From the IMG/VR virus record IMGVR_UViG_3300046740_000489, positions 1 to 29,554 of that record: a stretch of DNA of 29,554 nt, one strand, 5' to 3'. Positions 8,271 to 15,946 of this stretch are shown here, one piece after another; position 1 is the stretch's first letter, and every line of letters begins with the position of its first letter. Under the pieces are notes generated by a model. The model did not search any database. It saw nothing but the letters and a program-made list of their open reading frames with translations, and was not told the DNA's origin. The position numbers and the translations under genes are program-made. The DNA is from a virus.

Positions 8271-8806
8271 GCGATCCGACGCGCGACGAGGCGGTGAGCT
8301 TCCAAGCGGCCCGGGCGGGAACGCTCGACGGGCTGCGCGCCGCGATCATCGCGCGCATGGGCGTCGTCGCCGACAAGTTCCAATTCCTGCAGACGAAGAA
8401 AGGCGAAGATCGCTCGCCCGAGGTGGTCGACGGCTGGCTCGACTTTCTCGTCGACAACGACGTCGAGCGCTTCCCTTTCATCATCGTCCGCCCGACCAAC
8501 GGAAAGGACTCTCCCCAGGGTGCCGAACAGGACGCGACGGCGATCGTGAAGCTGATCGTCGGCACCTACAGCGACACCAAGGACGGCTTCCGCGACGCGG
8601 TCCAGGTTCTCGATGCGATCCGCGAGGACCTCGCGTCCGCGCCGACGATCGATGGCACCGCATACGAGCATACCGGCCCGCTCGAGTGGGAAGTCTCCGA
8701 AGAGCAGCACCGCCCGCAATGGATGGCGGTCGCGATCACCAACTGGACCTTGCCGCGCCCCCGTCGCGTCGAGGCGCTGAACCCCGACTCGGAGGCGAAA
8801 GAATGA
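8267..8806 (+). CDS. Putative tail terminator / tail completion protein
   Basis: A 179-residue protein with ATG overlapping the Z stop (ATGA) and its own stop overlapping the sheath start (ATGA). The order helix, strand, long helix and strand (FPFIIVRPTNGKDS, then DATAIVKLIVGTYSDTKDGFRDAVQVLDAIREDLASAP, then a final WMAVAITNWTLPRP strand) resembles tail terminator proteins that cap the tube beneath the neck. The slot just before the sheath gene is also that of a terminator. No family signature is certain at sequence level. Confidence 0.5.
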   Translation: MSDPTRDEAVSFQAARAGTLDGLRAAIIARMGVVADKFQFLQTKKGEDRSPEVVDGWLDFLVDNDVERFPFIIVRPTNGKDSPQGAEQDATAIVKLIVGTYSDTKDGFRDAVQVLDAIREDLASAPTIDGTAYEHTGPLEWEVSEEQHRPQWMAVAITNWTLPRPRRVEALNPDSEAKE

Positions 8807-10260
8807 GCCACGGCGTCAACATCGAAGAGCAGCCTACCGGCGTCGTCCCCCCGGTCGCGGTCGACTCGGCCCTTCCGACCTACGTCGGCACCGCCCCGGT
8901 GAACCTCGGCGACGAGAGCTTCGTCAACACCCCGGGCCTGTTTTCGACGCTCGCCGAGTTCTCCGCGAAGTGCGGCGACCTCGGCCAGGTCGACTCGAGC
9001 CTCTGGGATCAATACACCCTGCACGAGGCGGCGAGCGCGCACTTCTCGGTGTACGGCGCAGGCCCCATCGTGTGCATCAACGTCCTCGACCCGTCGAAGT
9101 CCGGCCACAAGACCCCGCACGTCGGCGAGTCGCACACCTTTACCTCGACCGACGAGGTCACCCTCAACCGGTTCGCGGCGCTGAAGTCCTCGGTGGCCGT
9201 GAAGGTCTCGGCCTCGGTGAAGGCGCTCGGCACCGACTACACCCTCGCGTTCGACGACGCCGGCATGCTGGTGGTCTCGCGCGTCTCAAGCGGCACGATC
9301 GCCGCGCTCGCGACGATCACCGTCGACTACAGCACGCTCGAGCCCGAAGCGATTCACGAGGCCGACATCATCGGCGGCTACAGCGCCGGGAAGTACACCG
9401 GCCTCGAGGTCGTGCAGCAGGTCTTCCCGAAGCTGCGCCGCGTGCCCTGTTTCATCCTGGCCCCGAAGTGGAGCCAGCAGCCGACCGTCGCCGCTCGCAT
9501 GGCGGCGATCGCCCACAGCATCAACGGCAGCTTCCGAGCCGAGGCGCTGACCGACCTCACCACCGAGCCCTACCTCATCGCCACCTACGCCGACGCCCCC
9601 GCGTGGAAGGCCGACAACGGCTTCACCTCGGTCGACCAGGTGGCGCTCTGGCCGAAGGGCAAGAGCGGGAACGACGTCTACCACCTCTCGACGATCATGG
9701 CCTGCGTCGCCGCGCTCACCGACGACGCGCACGACGGCCTGCCGTTCGCGAGCCCGTCGAACAAGAGCGTGACCGCGACCTCGGCGGTGCTCGACGACGG
9801 CACCGAGGTCTTCCTCGACCGCCTGCAGGCGAACAGCCTGAACGACCAGGGCATCGTCACCATCCTGAACGGGTTCAACGGTTTCAAGCTCTGGGGCAAC
9901 CGGACCTCGGTGTACCCGGGCTCGACGGACCCGAAGGACTCCTTCATCCCGATCCGCCGCTTCTTCAACTTCATCGAGAACACGATCATTCTCACCACCG
10001 ATCGCGACGTCGATGAGCCCGGCAACAAGCGGCAGATCGAGGGCGTCGTCGGCACGATCCAGAGCCTGATCAACGGCTACATCGCGGCCGGCGCCCTCGT
10101 CGACGGGAAGATCGAGTTCCGGAAGGACGAGAATTCGACCACCGACCTGGCCGACGGGAAGATCAAGTACCACGTCACGCTCACCCCGCCGTCGCCGGCG
10201 GAAGACATCACGTTCGTCGTCGAGTACGACCCCGCGGCCCTCGCCGCGCTCTTCGCGTAG
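8803..10260 (+). CDS. FI: Contractile tail sheath protein (P2 FI-like)
   Basis: A 485-residue sheath subunit that wraps the tube and contracts to drive it through the envelope. The N-terminus MSHGVNIEEQPTGVVPPVAVDSALPTYVGTAPV is the classic sheath opening (a 'G[VI]..E...G..p....s.vp.fvG.a' pattern). The C-terminal part has the conserved NRTSVYPGSTDP, IPIRRFFNFIENTI and a closing domain ending DITFVVEYDPAALAALFA, where the last strand swaps between neighbouring subunits. Residues about 100-220 form a variable outer domain. P2 FI is 396 aa, so this one has insertions. It establishes myovirus morphology. The true start is ATG 8803; the frame upstream is a shadow of the terminator gene. Confidence 0.95.
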   Translation: MSHGVNIEEQPTGVVPPVAVDSALPTYVGTAPVNLGDESFVNTPGLFSTLAEFSAKCGDLGQVDSSLWDQYTLHEAASAHFSVYGAGPIVCINVLDPSKSGHKTPHVGESHTFTSTDEVTLNRFAALKSSVAVKVSASVKALGTDYTLAFDDAGMLVVSRVSSGTIAALATITVDYSTLEPEAIHEADIIGGYSAGKYTGLEVVQQVFPKLRRVPCFILAPKWSQQPTVAARMAAIAHSINGSFRAEALTDLTTEPYLIATYADAPAWKADNGFTSVDQVALWPKGKSGNDVYHLSTIMACVAALTDDAHDGLPFASPSNKSVTATSAVLDDGTEVFLDRLQANSLNDQGIVTILNGFNGFKLWGNRTSVYPGSTDPKDSFIPIRRFFNFIENTIILTTDRDVDEPGNKRQIEGVVGTIQSLINGYIAAGALVDGKIEFRKDENSTTDLADGKIKYHVTLTPPSPAEDITFVVEYDPAALAALFA

Positions 10261-10269
10261 GAGGACACC

Positions 10270-10803
10270 GTGGCCGCAAAGCTCGTCCCCGAAAGACTGG
10301 TCAACTTCGCCGTCTACTCCGGCACGGCGTCGCTCGAGCAGATCGGTCTCGCCACGTGCGAGCTGCCGAACTTCGAGGCCATGACCGAGAGCATCGCCGG
10401 CGTCGGCATCGCCGGCGAGTACGAAAGCGTCGTGCTCGGCCACTTCAAGAGCCAGAAGCTCAAGCTCACCTGGCTCGCGGTCACCGAGAAGGGGCTGCTG
10501 CTGCTCGCCCCGGTGGCGCAGCAGTTCGACATTCGCGGCTCGATCCAGGTACAGGACCCGCTGAGTGGCGCGCTCACGACCACCGCCTTCCGCGTGCTCG
10601 CGAAGGGCCAGGTCAACAGCACCGGCCTCGGCAAGCTCGAGCCCGGCAAGAAGATGGACGCCGAGACGCAGATGGAGGTCTCGGCGATCTCCGTCTTCAT
10701 GGCCGGCAACAAGATCATCGAGCTCGACAAGTTCAACATGATCTATCGCGTCGGCTCCACCGACTTCCTGGCGAGCACCCGCGCCGACCTGGGCAAAGCG
10801 TAA
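10270..10803 (+). CDS. FII: Tail tube protein (P2 FII-like)
   Basis: A 177-residue subunit of the inner tail tube; P2 FII is 172 aa. The N-terminus AAKLVPERLVNFAVYSGTASLEQIGLATCELPNFEAMTESIAGVGIAGE follows the P2 family opening (a conserved 'lp.le..t..i.gaG..GE' pattern). A beta-rich body ends with FNMIYRVGSTDFLASTRADLGKA, matching the family's end region. GTG 10270 has an AGGAGG ribosome site at 10259-10264 that overlaps the sheath stop codon. The stop TAA overlaps the next ATG (TAATG), so chaperone translation is coupled to the abundant tube. Confidence 0.92.
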   Translation: MAAKLVPERLVNFAVYSGTASLEQIGLATCELPNFEAMTESIAGVGIAGEYESVVLGHFKSQKLKLTWLAVTEKGLLLLAPVAQQFDIRGSIQVQDPLSGALTTTAFRVLAKGQVNSTGLGKLEPGKKMDAETQMEVSAISVFMAGNKIIELDKFNMIYRVGSTDFLASTRADLGKA

Positions 10804-11117
10804 TGGACGTCCTGATCTCGAAGCCCTTCCTCGACGGAGAGGGGAAGGCTCTGAGTCGGACCGTCAACGGCCAGGAGCTCCTGGCGCTCGACCTCGCGAA
10901 GCTCACCGGCGCCGATGTCGACTTCTGCGTCGCCGAGGCCGGACGCGCGATGGGGACCTCGGTGAGGGTGCTTGTCACCGACAGCGAGTTTCACGCCCAC
11001 CTTGCTGCGAAAGCGCTCGTAGTCGATCGCGATCTGCTCAAGAAGATGCCCGCGAACGACTACGTGGAGGTCGTGACGAACGTTCAAGGTTTTTTGACGG
11101 GCTCGGTCTCTCCGTAG
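10803..11117 (+). CDS. E: Tail assembly chaperone, short form (P2 gpE-like)
   Basis: The 104-residue zero-frame product between tube and tape measure, the place of P2 gene E. It carries the typical compact N-terminal alpha/beta domain (ISKPFLDGEGKALSRTVNGQELLALDLAKLTGADVDFCVAEAGRA). Such proteins coat the tape measure during tail assembly. Seven codons before the stop lies a T TTT TTG slippery heptamer (11090-11096), so a fraction of ribosomes should make the longer E/E' form. ATG 10803 overlaps the tube stop as TAATG. No other function is suggested. Confidence 0.88.
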   Translation: MDVLISKPFLDGEGKALSRTVNGQELLALDLAKLTGADVDFCVAEAGRAMGTSVRVLVTDSEFHAHLAAKALVVDRDLLKKMPANDYVEVVTNVQGFLTGSVSP

Positions 11118-11266
11118 CAACCGCCTCGGAGACGATTCGAGCCCTCGCCGCGAGGTTGGCCATGGCGACCCACACTCCGATTCCCTACTGGCTATCGCTC
11201 CCCGTGGCGAAGGCCTACGCGTGGATCGAGACGGTCAGCCGGATCCGCGCCGAGGACTCCAAGTAG
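10803..11266 (+). CDS. Tail assembly chaperone, frameshifted long form (E/E')
   Basis: The -1 frameshift product: codons 1-98 in the gpE frame through TTT TTG, then 56 codons in the -1 frame from GAC 11096 to TAG 11264-11266, about 154 residues. The -1 frame is open across the whole gap and encodes a plausible C-terminal extension, ending with the amphipathic segment IPYWLSLPVAKAYAWIETVS. The motif 'yWl.lp...a.aWi..v' is typical of E'-type extensions. It ends exactly next to the tape measure ATG (TAGATG), and the -1 frame has no good start of its own before the slip. Coordinates span the frame change; a plain ORF caller would miss the extension. Confidence 0.85.
11090..11141 (+). promoter_or_regulatory. 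Programmed -1 ribosomal frameshift site
   Basis: Slippery heptamer TTTTTTG at 11090-11096, in the correct phase (T|TTT|TTG in the gpE frame). This is the heptamer reported for P2 gene E. Five bases downstream a possible stimulatory stem can be drawn by hand: CTCG+GTCTC (11102-11110) pairing with GAGAC (11129-11133) and CGAG (11138-11141), with a 4-base bulge. The stem is weak and only inferred; the heptamer, its phase and the open -1 frame are seen directly. Confidence 0.85.
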
Positions 11267-13372
11267 ATGGCCGGGAAGACCTACGAGCTCGCGATCGCCA
11301 TTGGCGCGAAGCTCTCGGCGACGTTCTCGCGCGAGACCTACTCGGCCAGCGCGGCGCTCGCGGGCCTCGGCAAGCAGGCCAAGCAGCTTACCGCGACCGG
11401 GCGATCGGCCGAGAAGTTCGCGCAGCTGACCGAGGAGGTGAAGCGCGCCGAGGCCCGCTACGGGACCGCGGCGGCCGCGCTGGGCCAGCTGAAGACGGCC
11501 GAGCTCGCCGCCGGCGGCGCGACCAAGGAGTCGGCGAAGTGGATGACCGCCGGCGCGCGCGCCACCAAGCAGGCAGAGGTCGCGCTCCTGAAAGCCCGCG
11601 ATGCGGCCAACAAGGAAGAGGCGGCGCTTCTCCTCGCCGGCGTCGCCACCTCGAGGCTCTCGCAGGAGCAGGAGCGCCTCGCGCGCCAGCTCGGCGCCAC
11701 CGAGCGCATGCAGCGCGGCGTCGCAGGCCTCTCGCGAGCCGGAGCGAAGATCGGCGGCCAGGTGCGGAGCGTGCTGTCCGATGCCGCGCGCCTCGGTGGC
11801 GTCGGCATCGCCGCCGGCGCGGGCCTCTTCGCGATCGCCAAGTCGACCGCCGAAGCCGGCGTCGACCTCGAGAAGACGGCGATCCGCCTCGGCACGACCA
11901 CCGAAGCCCTGCAGCTCCTGCGATCGGCCGGCAAGAAGACCGGCGTCGACGTCGAATCGCTCGACCAGGGCCTCGGCAAGCTGCAGGTCAACCTCGGCAA
12001 GGTCCTATCTCTGAAGCCGAAGGGCGGAGGCGGCAGCGGCCTCGTCGGAAGCGTCGGCGAGATCCAGCTGCTCGGGACCAGGGTCGGCGGCGCGAAGACC
12101 GCGGCAACCGATCCCTTCCATCACATCGGGCTCTCGGCCAAGGAGCTCGCGAAGCTGCAACCCGAGCAGCAGGTCGCGAAGATCTCCGACGCGATCAACA
12201 AGCTCGGGACGCACGCCGAGAAGTCGGCCGCGGCGGTGCAGATCTTCGGCCGCGGTGGCCTCTCGATGTTGCCGCTCATCGAGAAGGGAAGCGCCGGACT
12301 CGAGGAGCTCTTCGCGCAGGCCCGCGCCAGCGGGAACCTGCTCTCGAAGGACACGATCGAGAATTCGAAGAAGTTCCACATCGCGCTCCTCGGCGCCGAG
12401 GGCGCGATCGGCAGCGTCAAAAACACCCTAGGCGCGGCGCTGCTTCCGGTAGTGACGAACGTCCTCGGGAAGTTCACCAAGTTCGTCTCGGAGAACCGCG
12501 GGCAGATCAAAGAGTGGGCCGAGAAGACCGCAGTCTGGGTCGAGAAGAAGGCGATCCCCGCGATCATCAAGTTCGGCGGCGAGCTGAAATCGCTCGCGTC
12601 GAAAGTGATCTGGCTGGTCCAGAAGGGCGCCGAGCTCACCGGCGGCTTCGGCAACCTCGCGGCCGTTGTCGTCGCGATCCGCCTGGCGCCGCTGGCGAAG
12701 ACCATCGTCGAAATCGGCTACAACGCGGTCAAGGCCGCCGTCGGTCTCGGCCAGTACGTCGCCGCGAAGTGGTCGGCCGTCGCCGCCACCAAGGCGCTCA
12801 ACGATGCGAACGCCGCCGGCGGTGGCGGCGTCCCTGGCATCTCGCCCACCGCGGCCGCAAACACCGGCAAGGGGATCGGCAACGCTGCGAGCGCCGCGAT
12901 GGTAGCGAGCGCCGCCCTGGTCGGCTACCAGATCGGCACCTTCATCGACGAGAAGCTCGGGATCTCCGAGAAGCTCTCGGCGATCAACACCGACAAGGAA
13001 GGCCGTCTCACCAAGAACGTCTCCTTCGGCCTGCTCGACAAGCTCACCGGGCGCGACGAGACGATCGAGAAGGCCAACCGCGCCGGCGACGAGCACGCGG
13101 CCAAGCTCGCGGCCCTGCGCTCGCTCATGAAGGAGCAGGGCCTCTCCTACGCAGCAGCGTCCGACATCGTCTTCCGCGGCGGCAAGCCCACCGCGGCGCT
13201 ACAGGGTGGCGGCGCGGTCCTGCACTTCTCCCCGACCTACCACGTCGGCAGCGGGACCTCGCGCGAGGAGATGGAGCGCCAGATGGACGCGGCGCACCAC
13301 AAGGCGAAGAAGGCGGCCCTCGACGCGCATGCGGCCGAGGCCAAGAAGAAGCGGCGGCTCTCCTATGGCTAG
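11267..13372 (+). CDS. T: Tail tape measure protein (P2 gpT-like)
   Basis: A 701-residue protein that sets tail length and fills the tube lumen; P2 T is 815 aa. The N-terminus (YELAIAIGAKLSATFSRETYSASAALAGLGKQAKQL) is the usual tape-measure opening. It is followed by heptad-rich coiled coil to about residue 165, then a hydrophobic Gly/Ala segment GVGIAAGAGLFAIA at about 177-190. Next comes the DLEKTAIRLGTTTEALQLLRSAGKKTGVDVESL region, found in many tape measures of this family. Further hydrophobic stretches at about 463-490 and 535-560 may cross the host membrane at DNA delivery. It starts at ATG 11267, touching the E' stop. The stop overlaps gene X. A large ORF in another frame covers the same DNA and is a shadow. 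Confidence 0.92.
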   Translation: MAGKTYELAIAIGAKLSATFSRETYSASAALAGLGKQAKQLTATGRSAEKFAQLTEEVKRAEARYGTAAAALGQLKTAELAAGGATKESAKWMTAGARATKQAEVALLKARDAANKEEAALLLAGVATSRLSQEQERLARQLGATERMQRGVAGLSRAGAKIGGQVRSVLSDAARLGGVGIAAGAGLFAIAKSTAEAGVDLEKTAIRLGTTTEALQLLRSAGKKTGVDVESLDQGLGKLQVNLGKVLSLKPKGGGGSGLVGSVGEIQLLGTRVGGAKTAATDPFHHIGLSAKELAKLQPEQQVAKISDAINKLGTHAEKSAAAVQIFGRGGLSMLPLIEKGSAGLEELFAQARASGNLLSKDTIENSKKFHIALLGAEGAIGSVKNTLGAALLPVVTNVLGKFTKFVSENRGQIKEWAEKTAVWVEKKAIPAIIKFGGELKSLASKVIWLVQKGAELTGGFGNLAAVVVAIRLAPLAKTIVEIGYNAVKAAVGLGQYVAAKWSAVAATKALNDANAAGGGGVPGISPTAAANTGKGIGNAASAAMVASAALVGYQIGTFIDEKLGISEKLSAINTDKEGRLTKNVSFGLLDKLTGRDETIEKANRAGDEHAAKLAALRSLMKEQGLSYAAASDIVFRGGKPTAALQGGGAVLHFSPTYHVGSGTSREEMERQMDAAHHKAKKAALDAHAAEAKKKRRLSYG

Positions 13373-13577
13373 CCCGACCTACACCACGCGCAGCGGCGAC
13401 ACCTGGGACGCGATCTCTTTCCGCGTCTTCGGGACCGAGAACTACATGGACCTGCTGCTCGACAAGAATCCGCAGCAGAACGGTGTCGCACGCTTCGACG
13501 CCGGCGTCGTCCTCGATGTCCCTGCGCTGCCCGATCCGGTGCGCCCCACGAGCCTGCCGCCGTGGAGGGTCACGTGA
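13365..13577 (+). CDS. X: Tail protein X (LysM-like baseplate protein)
   Basis: A 70-residue protein with a LysM-like pattern (YTTRSGDTWDAISFRVFGTENYMDLLLDKNP), as in P2 gpX (67 aa). In contractile tails this small protein connects the tube initiator or hub. It begins inside the last codons of the tape measure (ATG 13365, 8-base overlap) and ends with a GTGA overlap into a mini-gene. Order and size match P2, where X also accompanies the hub genes. Confidence 0.9.
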   Translation: MASPTYTTRSGDTWDAISFRVFGTENYMDLLLDKNPQQNGVARFDAGVVLDVPALPDPVRPTSLPPWRVT

Positions 13578-13663
13578 GCCTCCTTCAGCTCGTGCGCTGG
13601 CACTTCTCCATCGGAGACCTGGCGTGCATCGCCTGGTGGTCGACGATCGGGAGGCTCCTGTGA
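13574..13663 (+). CDS. Mini-gene between X and D (29 codons)
   Basis: A short frame GTG 13574 to TGA 13661-13663 encodes 29 residues with a hydrophobic/aromatic core (ACIAWW). Both junctions are GTGA overlaps: its GTG overlaps the X stop and its TGA overlaps the D start at GTG 13660. That arrangement argues for real translation, at least to carry ribosomes from X to D. It could be a small membrane peptide or only a coupling leader; no family is recognised. Confidence 0.45.
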   Translation: MSLLQLVRWHFSIGDLACIAWWSTIGRLL

Positions 13664-14754
13664 GCGACCCGGTGCTCGATCCATTTACCCCGCGCCCGGA
13701 CGATCCGCAGGCGCTGCAGATCCTCGACCCCTACCCGGGCAAGAAGATCGCGCGGCACGCCAAGCTCGCGGTCACCTGGGAGTCGAAGGGGATCACGCGC
13801 GACCTCGGCCCCAACCTTCTCTCGCTCGAATACACCGACAACCTCTCCGGCGCGGCCGACGATCTCACCTTCGAGATCCAGGATCGCGATATGAAATGGT
13901 CGACCGATTGGCGCCCGACCTTCGGCGACTCGGTCGTCGCGCGCCTCGAGGTTTCCGAGAGCTGGTTCGCCGACGTCGAGGATCTGCGCCTCGGGAAGTT
14001 CGCGCACGACAGCGTCGGCTTCTCGGGGCCGCCGCACCGGGCCAGCTTCAAGTGCGTTTCCGCACCTCTCGCCACCGGCCTGCGCCGCCGCAAGCGAACC
14101 CGGGTGTGGCGCGGCCAGCGCATCGATCAGATCGCGAAGGACATCGCTGATCGCGCCGGCCTCGCGCTGCAGTTCGACGGCGACCAGGGCGACGCCTTCG
14201 GGCACGCGCAACAGGTCGACAAAAGCGACCTCGAGTTCCTCGAGGAGATCTGCAAGCAGGTCGGCCGCACGCTGAAAGTTGGCGAAGACAAGATCATCGT
14301 CTTCGACGAGGCGCAGATCGACCAGGGTGACTCGGTCGGCACCATCGACCTCATCGGCGGGAAGGTCCTCACCTGGTCGTTCGACGGCGACGACAGCGAT
14401 CGCTACGGGACCTGTCACGTCACCTTCTTCGATCCGAAGAGCGGCAAGGAGCAGAAGGGCGAGTTCGTCGACAAAAATAACCCCGACGGCCAGACGCTCG
14501 AGCTGCGCGTCCCCGTCTCCTCGCAGGGAGAAGCGACGAAGCGTGCGAAGGCGCTGCTGCGCAACGCCAACCGGTTCGCGACGAAGGGCAAGCTCACCAC
14601 CATCGGCGATCCGGGTCTCGTCGCTGGGGTGATCTTCGATCTCACCAACTCCGGCGGCTTCGACGGGAAGTTTATCATCACCCGTGCCGAGCACCGCGTC
14701 GGAGGCGGCTACGTCACCGCCCTCGACGTGCGCCGCTGCCTGGAGGGCTACTAG
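13660..14754 (+). CDS. D: Baseplate hub protein (P2 late control gene D-like)
   Basis: A 364-residue hub protein; P2 D is 387 aa. It fits the Phage_GPD family: DLGPNLLSLEYTDNLSGAADDLTFEIQDRDMKWSTDWRPTFGDSV is the typical first barrel, followed by RTRVWRGQRIDQIAKDIADRAGLAL and DLEFLEEICKQVGRTLKVGEDKIIVFDE. The C-terminus ITRAEHRVGGGYVTALDVRRCLEGY is the family's closing strand ('i..v.H....g.t..l...r'). It forms the trimeric hub that holds the spike. In P2 the same protein also modulates a transcription activator, which need not apply here. The true start is GTG 13660; the frame is open far upstream as a tape-measure shadow. Confidence 0.9.
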   Translation: MSDPVLDPFTPRPDDPQALQILDPYPGKKIARHAKLAVTWESKGITRDLGPNLLSLEYTDNLSGAADDLTFEIQDRDMKWSTDWRPTFGDSVVARLEVSESWFADVEDLRLGKFAHDSVGFSGPPHRASFKCVSAPLATGLRRRKRTRVWRGQRIDQIAKDIADRAGLALQFDGDQGDAFGHAQQVDKSDLEFLEEICKQVGRTLKVGEDKIIVFDEAQIDQGDSVGTIDLIGGKVLTWSFDGDDSDRYGTCHVTFFDPKSGKEQKGEFVDKNNPDGQTLELRVPVSSQGEATKRAKALLRNANRFATKGKLTTIGDPGLVAGVIFDLTNSGGFDGKFIITRAEHRVGGGYVTALDVRRCLEGY

Positions 14755-15285
14755 ATGCGCGGCGAGCTCCGGTCGGGCCGCGTCTCCTCGGTCGACGCGA
14801 AGAAGCATACGGTCAAGGTGCGGTTCTTCGAAGGTCGCAAAGACGACAACGACACCGAGGGCGGCTTCATCTCGGACGATCTCCCGATGATGTTCACTCG
14901 GCGCGGAGACTACTCCCTCCCGGCGAAGGACGATCCGGTCCTCTGCTTCATCGGCGACGGCTTCAAGGGCGTCGGCTACTGCCTCGGCCTGTTCTACAAC
15001 GACGCGGACGCGCCTCCCACCGACGACAGCGCTCGGCGCGTGGTCGCCGGCGACGACGTGCGCCTCGGTGCCTTCGACGCCAGCGACAAGGTCGCGCTCG
15101 CCCCGGCGACGAAGGACGAGATCCAGAAGGTGCTCGACTACGCCGACGGGATCGCGACGGCGATCAAGGGCGGTGTCGTGGTCGCACAGGACGGCGGCGC
15201 GAGCCTGAAGTCGACGATCGTCGCCGCGCTCCCGCTCAAACCGACGATCGATGCGCCGGCCGCCGAGAAGGTGAGCGCCAAATGA
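14755..15285 (+). CDS. V: Baseplate spike protein (gpV-like)
   Basis: A 176-residue central spike component; P2 gpV is 211 aa. The first 90 residues look like the OB-fold (RSGRVSSVDAKKHTVKVRFFEGRKDD, then FTRRGDYSLPAKDDPVLCFIGDGFKGVGYCLGLFYNDAD). Then DDVRLGAFDASDKVALAP begins the beta-helical needle, followed by a predicted helix and a short tail. I do not see the C-terminal HxH metal motif of P2 gpV, so the tip may be supplied by another protein. ATG 14755 begins immediately after the D stop. Confidence 0.85.
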   Translation: MRGELRSGRVSSVDAKKHTVKVRFFEGRKDDNDTEGGFISDDLPMMFTRRGDYSLPAKDDPVLCFIGDGFKGVGYCLGLFYNDADAPPTDDSARRVVAGDDVRLGAFDASDKVALAPATKDEIQKVLDYADGIATAIKGGVVVAQDGGASLKSTIVAALPLKPTIDAPAAEKVSAK

Positions 15286-15671
15286 GCTACGCGACGCTCG
15301 GAGACGACATCACTTTCGAGGTCAAAGACACCAAGTTCTACACCTGGTCGAAGGCCGATCGCTCGGGCGAGGGTCGCTGGGCGGAGCACCTGGTCTTCGC
15401 CGGCAAGCCCGCGCTCGAGTTCCTCGGGCCAGGTCTCGACACGATCATGCTCTCGATCCGATTCGACACGGATCGCGGGGTCGAGCCGCTCGACGAGGTG
15501 AAGCGCTTCCGTCTGTTGCGCGACACCGGGGCGGTATCGCAGTTCACGATCGGCGGAAAGCTGGTCGGCGACTTCGTCGTGCCGCATCTCGACGAGGAGC
15601 TGGTGCGACACCAGCCGAACGGTCGCCTCCAGACGGCGATCATCCGCGTGACGCTGAAGGAGTACGCCTGA
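15282..15671 (+). CDS. U: Tail protein U-like
   Basis: A 129-residue protein resembling P2 gpU (159 aa) in the segment LEFLGPGLDTIMLSIRFD, the short version of the family's 'pslqf.G.g...itl.G.l.p' motif, followed by LRLLRDTG-like text and a closing beta region (RLQTAIIRVTLKEYA). P2 U is needed for tail assembly. In P2 it lies just before D; here it lies after V. It is joined to V and to the next gene by ATGA-type overlaps. Confidence 0.75.
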   Translation: MSYATLGDDITFEVKDTKFYTWSKADRSGEGRWAEHLVFAGKPALEFLGPGLDTIMLSIRFDTDRGVEPLDEVKRFRLLRDTGAVSQFTIGGKLVGDFVVPHLDEELVRHQPNGRLQTAIIRVTLKEYA

Positions 15672-15946
15672 TGGCCATCATCTGGGCACCCACCGAGGTC
15701 GAGGAGGTGGTGCAGAACGTCCGCACCCTGCTCGTCACCGACGTCGGCTCGGTGCCGCTTTCGCGCGCCATGGGAACGCCGCAGGACGTGGTCGACACGC
15801 CCGAGTCGGCCGCCGGCGCGCGCCTGCAGGCCGACGTGATCAAGGCCGTCCGCACCTACGAGCCGCGCGTCAAGGTCGCCGACGTGAAACTCACCGCCAC
15901 CGCCGACGGGAAGCTAGTCGCCACGGCAGAGCTCGAGGCCCCATGA
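15671..15946 (+). CDS. W: Baseplate wedge protein (gp25/P2 gpW-like)
   Basis: A 91-residue wedge protein of the GPW/gp25 family. Typical features are the NVRTLLVTDVGSVPLSRAMGTP segment (family 'i..iL.T..GerpmrpdfG') and the final helix-strand DVIKAVRTYEPRVKVADVKLTA (family 'i..al...EPRi.v..v.v'). It is slightly shorter than P2 W (115 aa). It joins hub to wedges together with J and I. TGATG overlap at the start and ATGA overlap into J. Confidence 0.92.
   Translation: MAIIWAPTEVEEVVQNVRTLLVTDVGSVPLSRAMGTPQDVVDTPESAAGARLQADVIKAVRTYEPRVKVADVKLTATADGKLVATAELEAP

Noticed and set aside
11221-13659. A plus-strand frame running from 11221 into gene D
   Set aside because: The part before 13660 is an Arg/Gly-rich shadow of the tape measure. 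Only the part from GTG 13660 is the real D gene.
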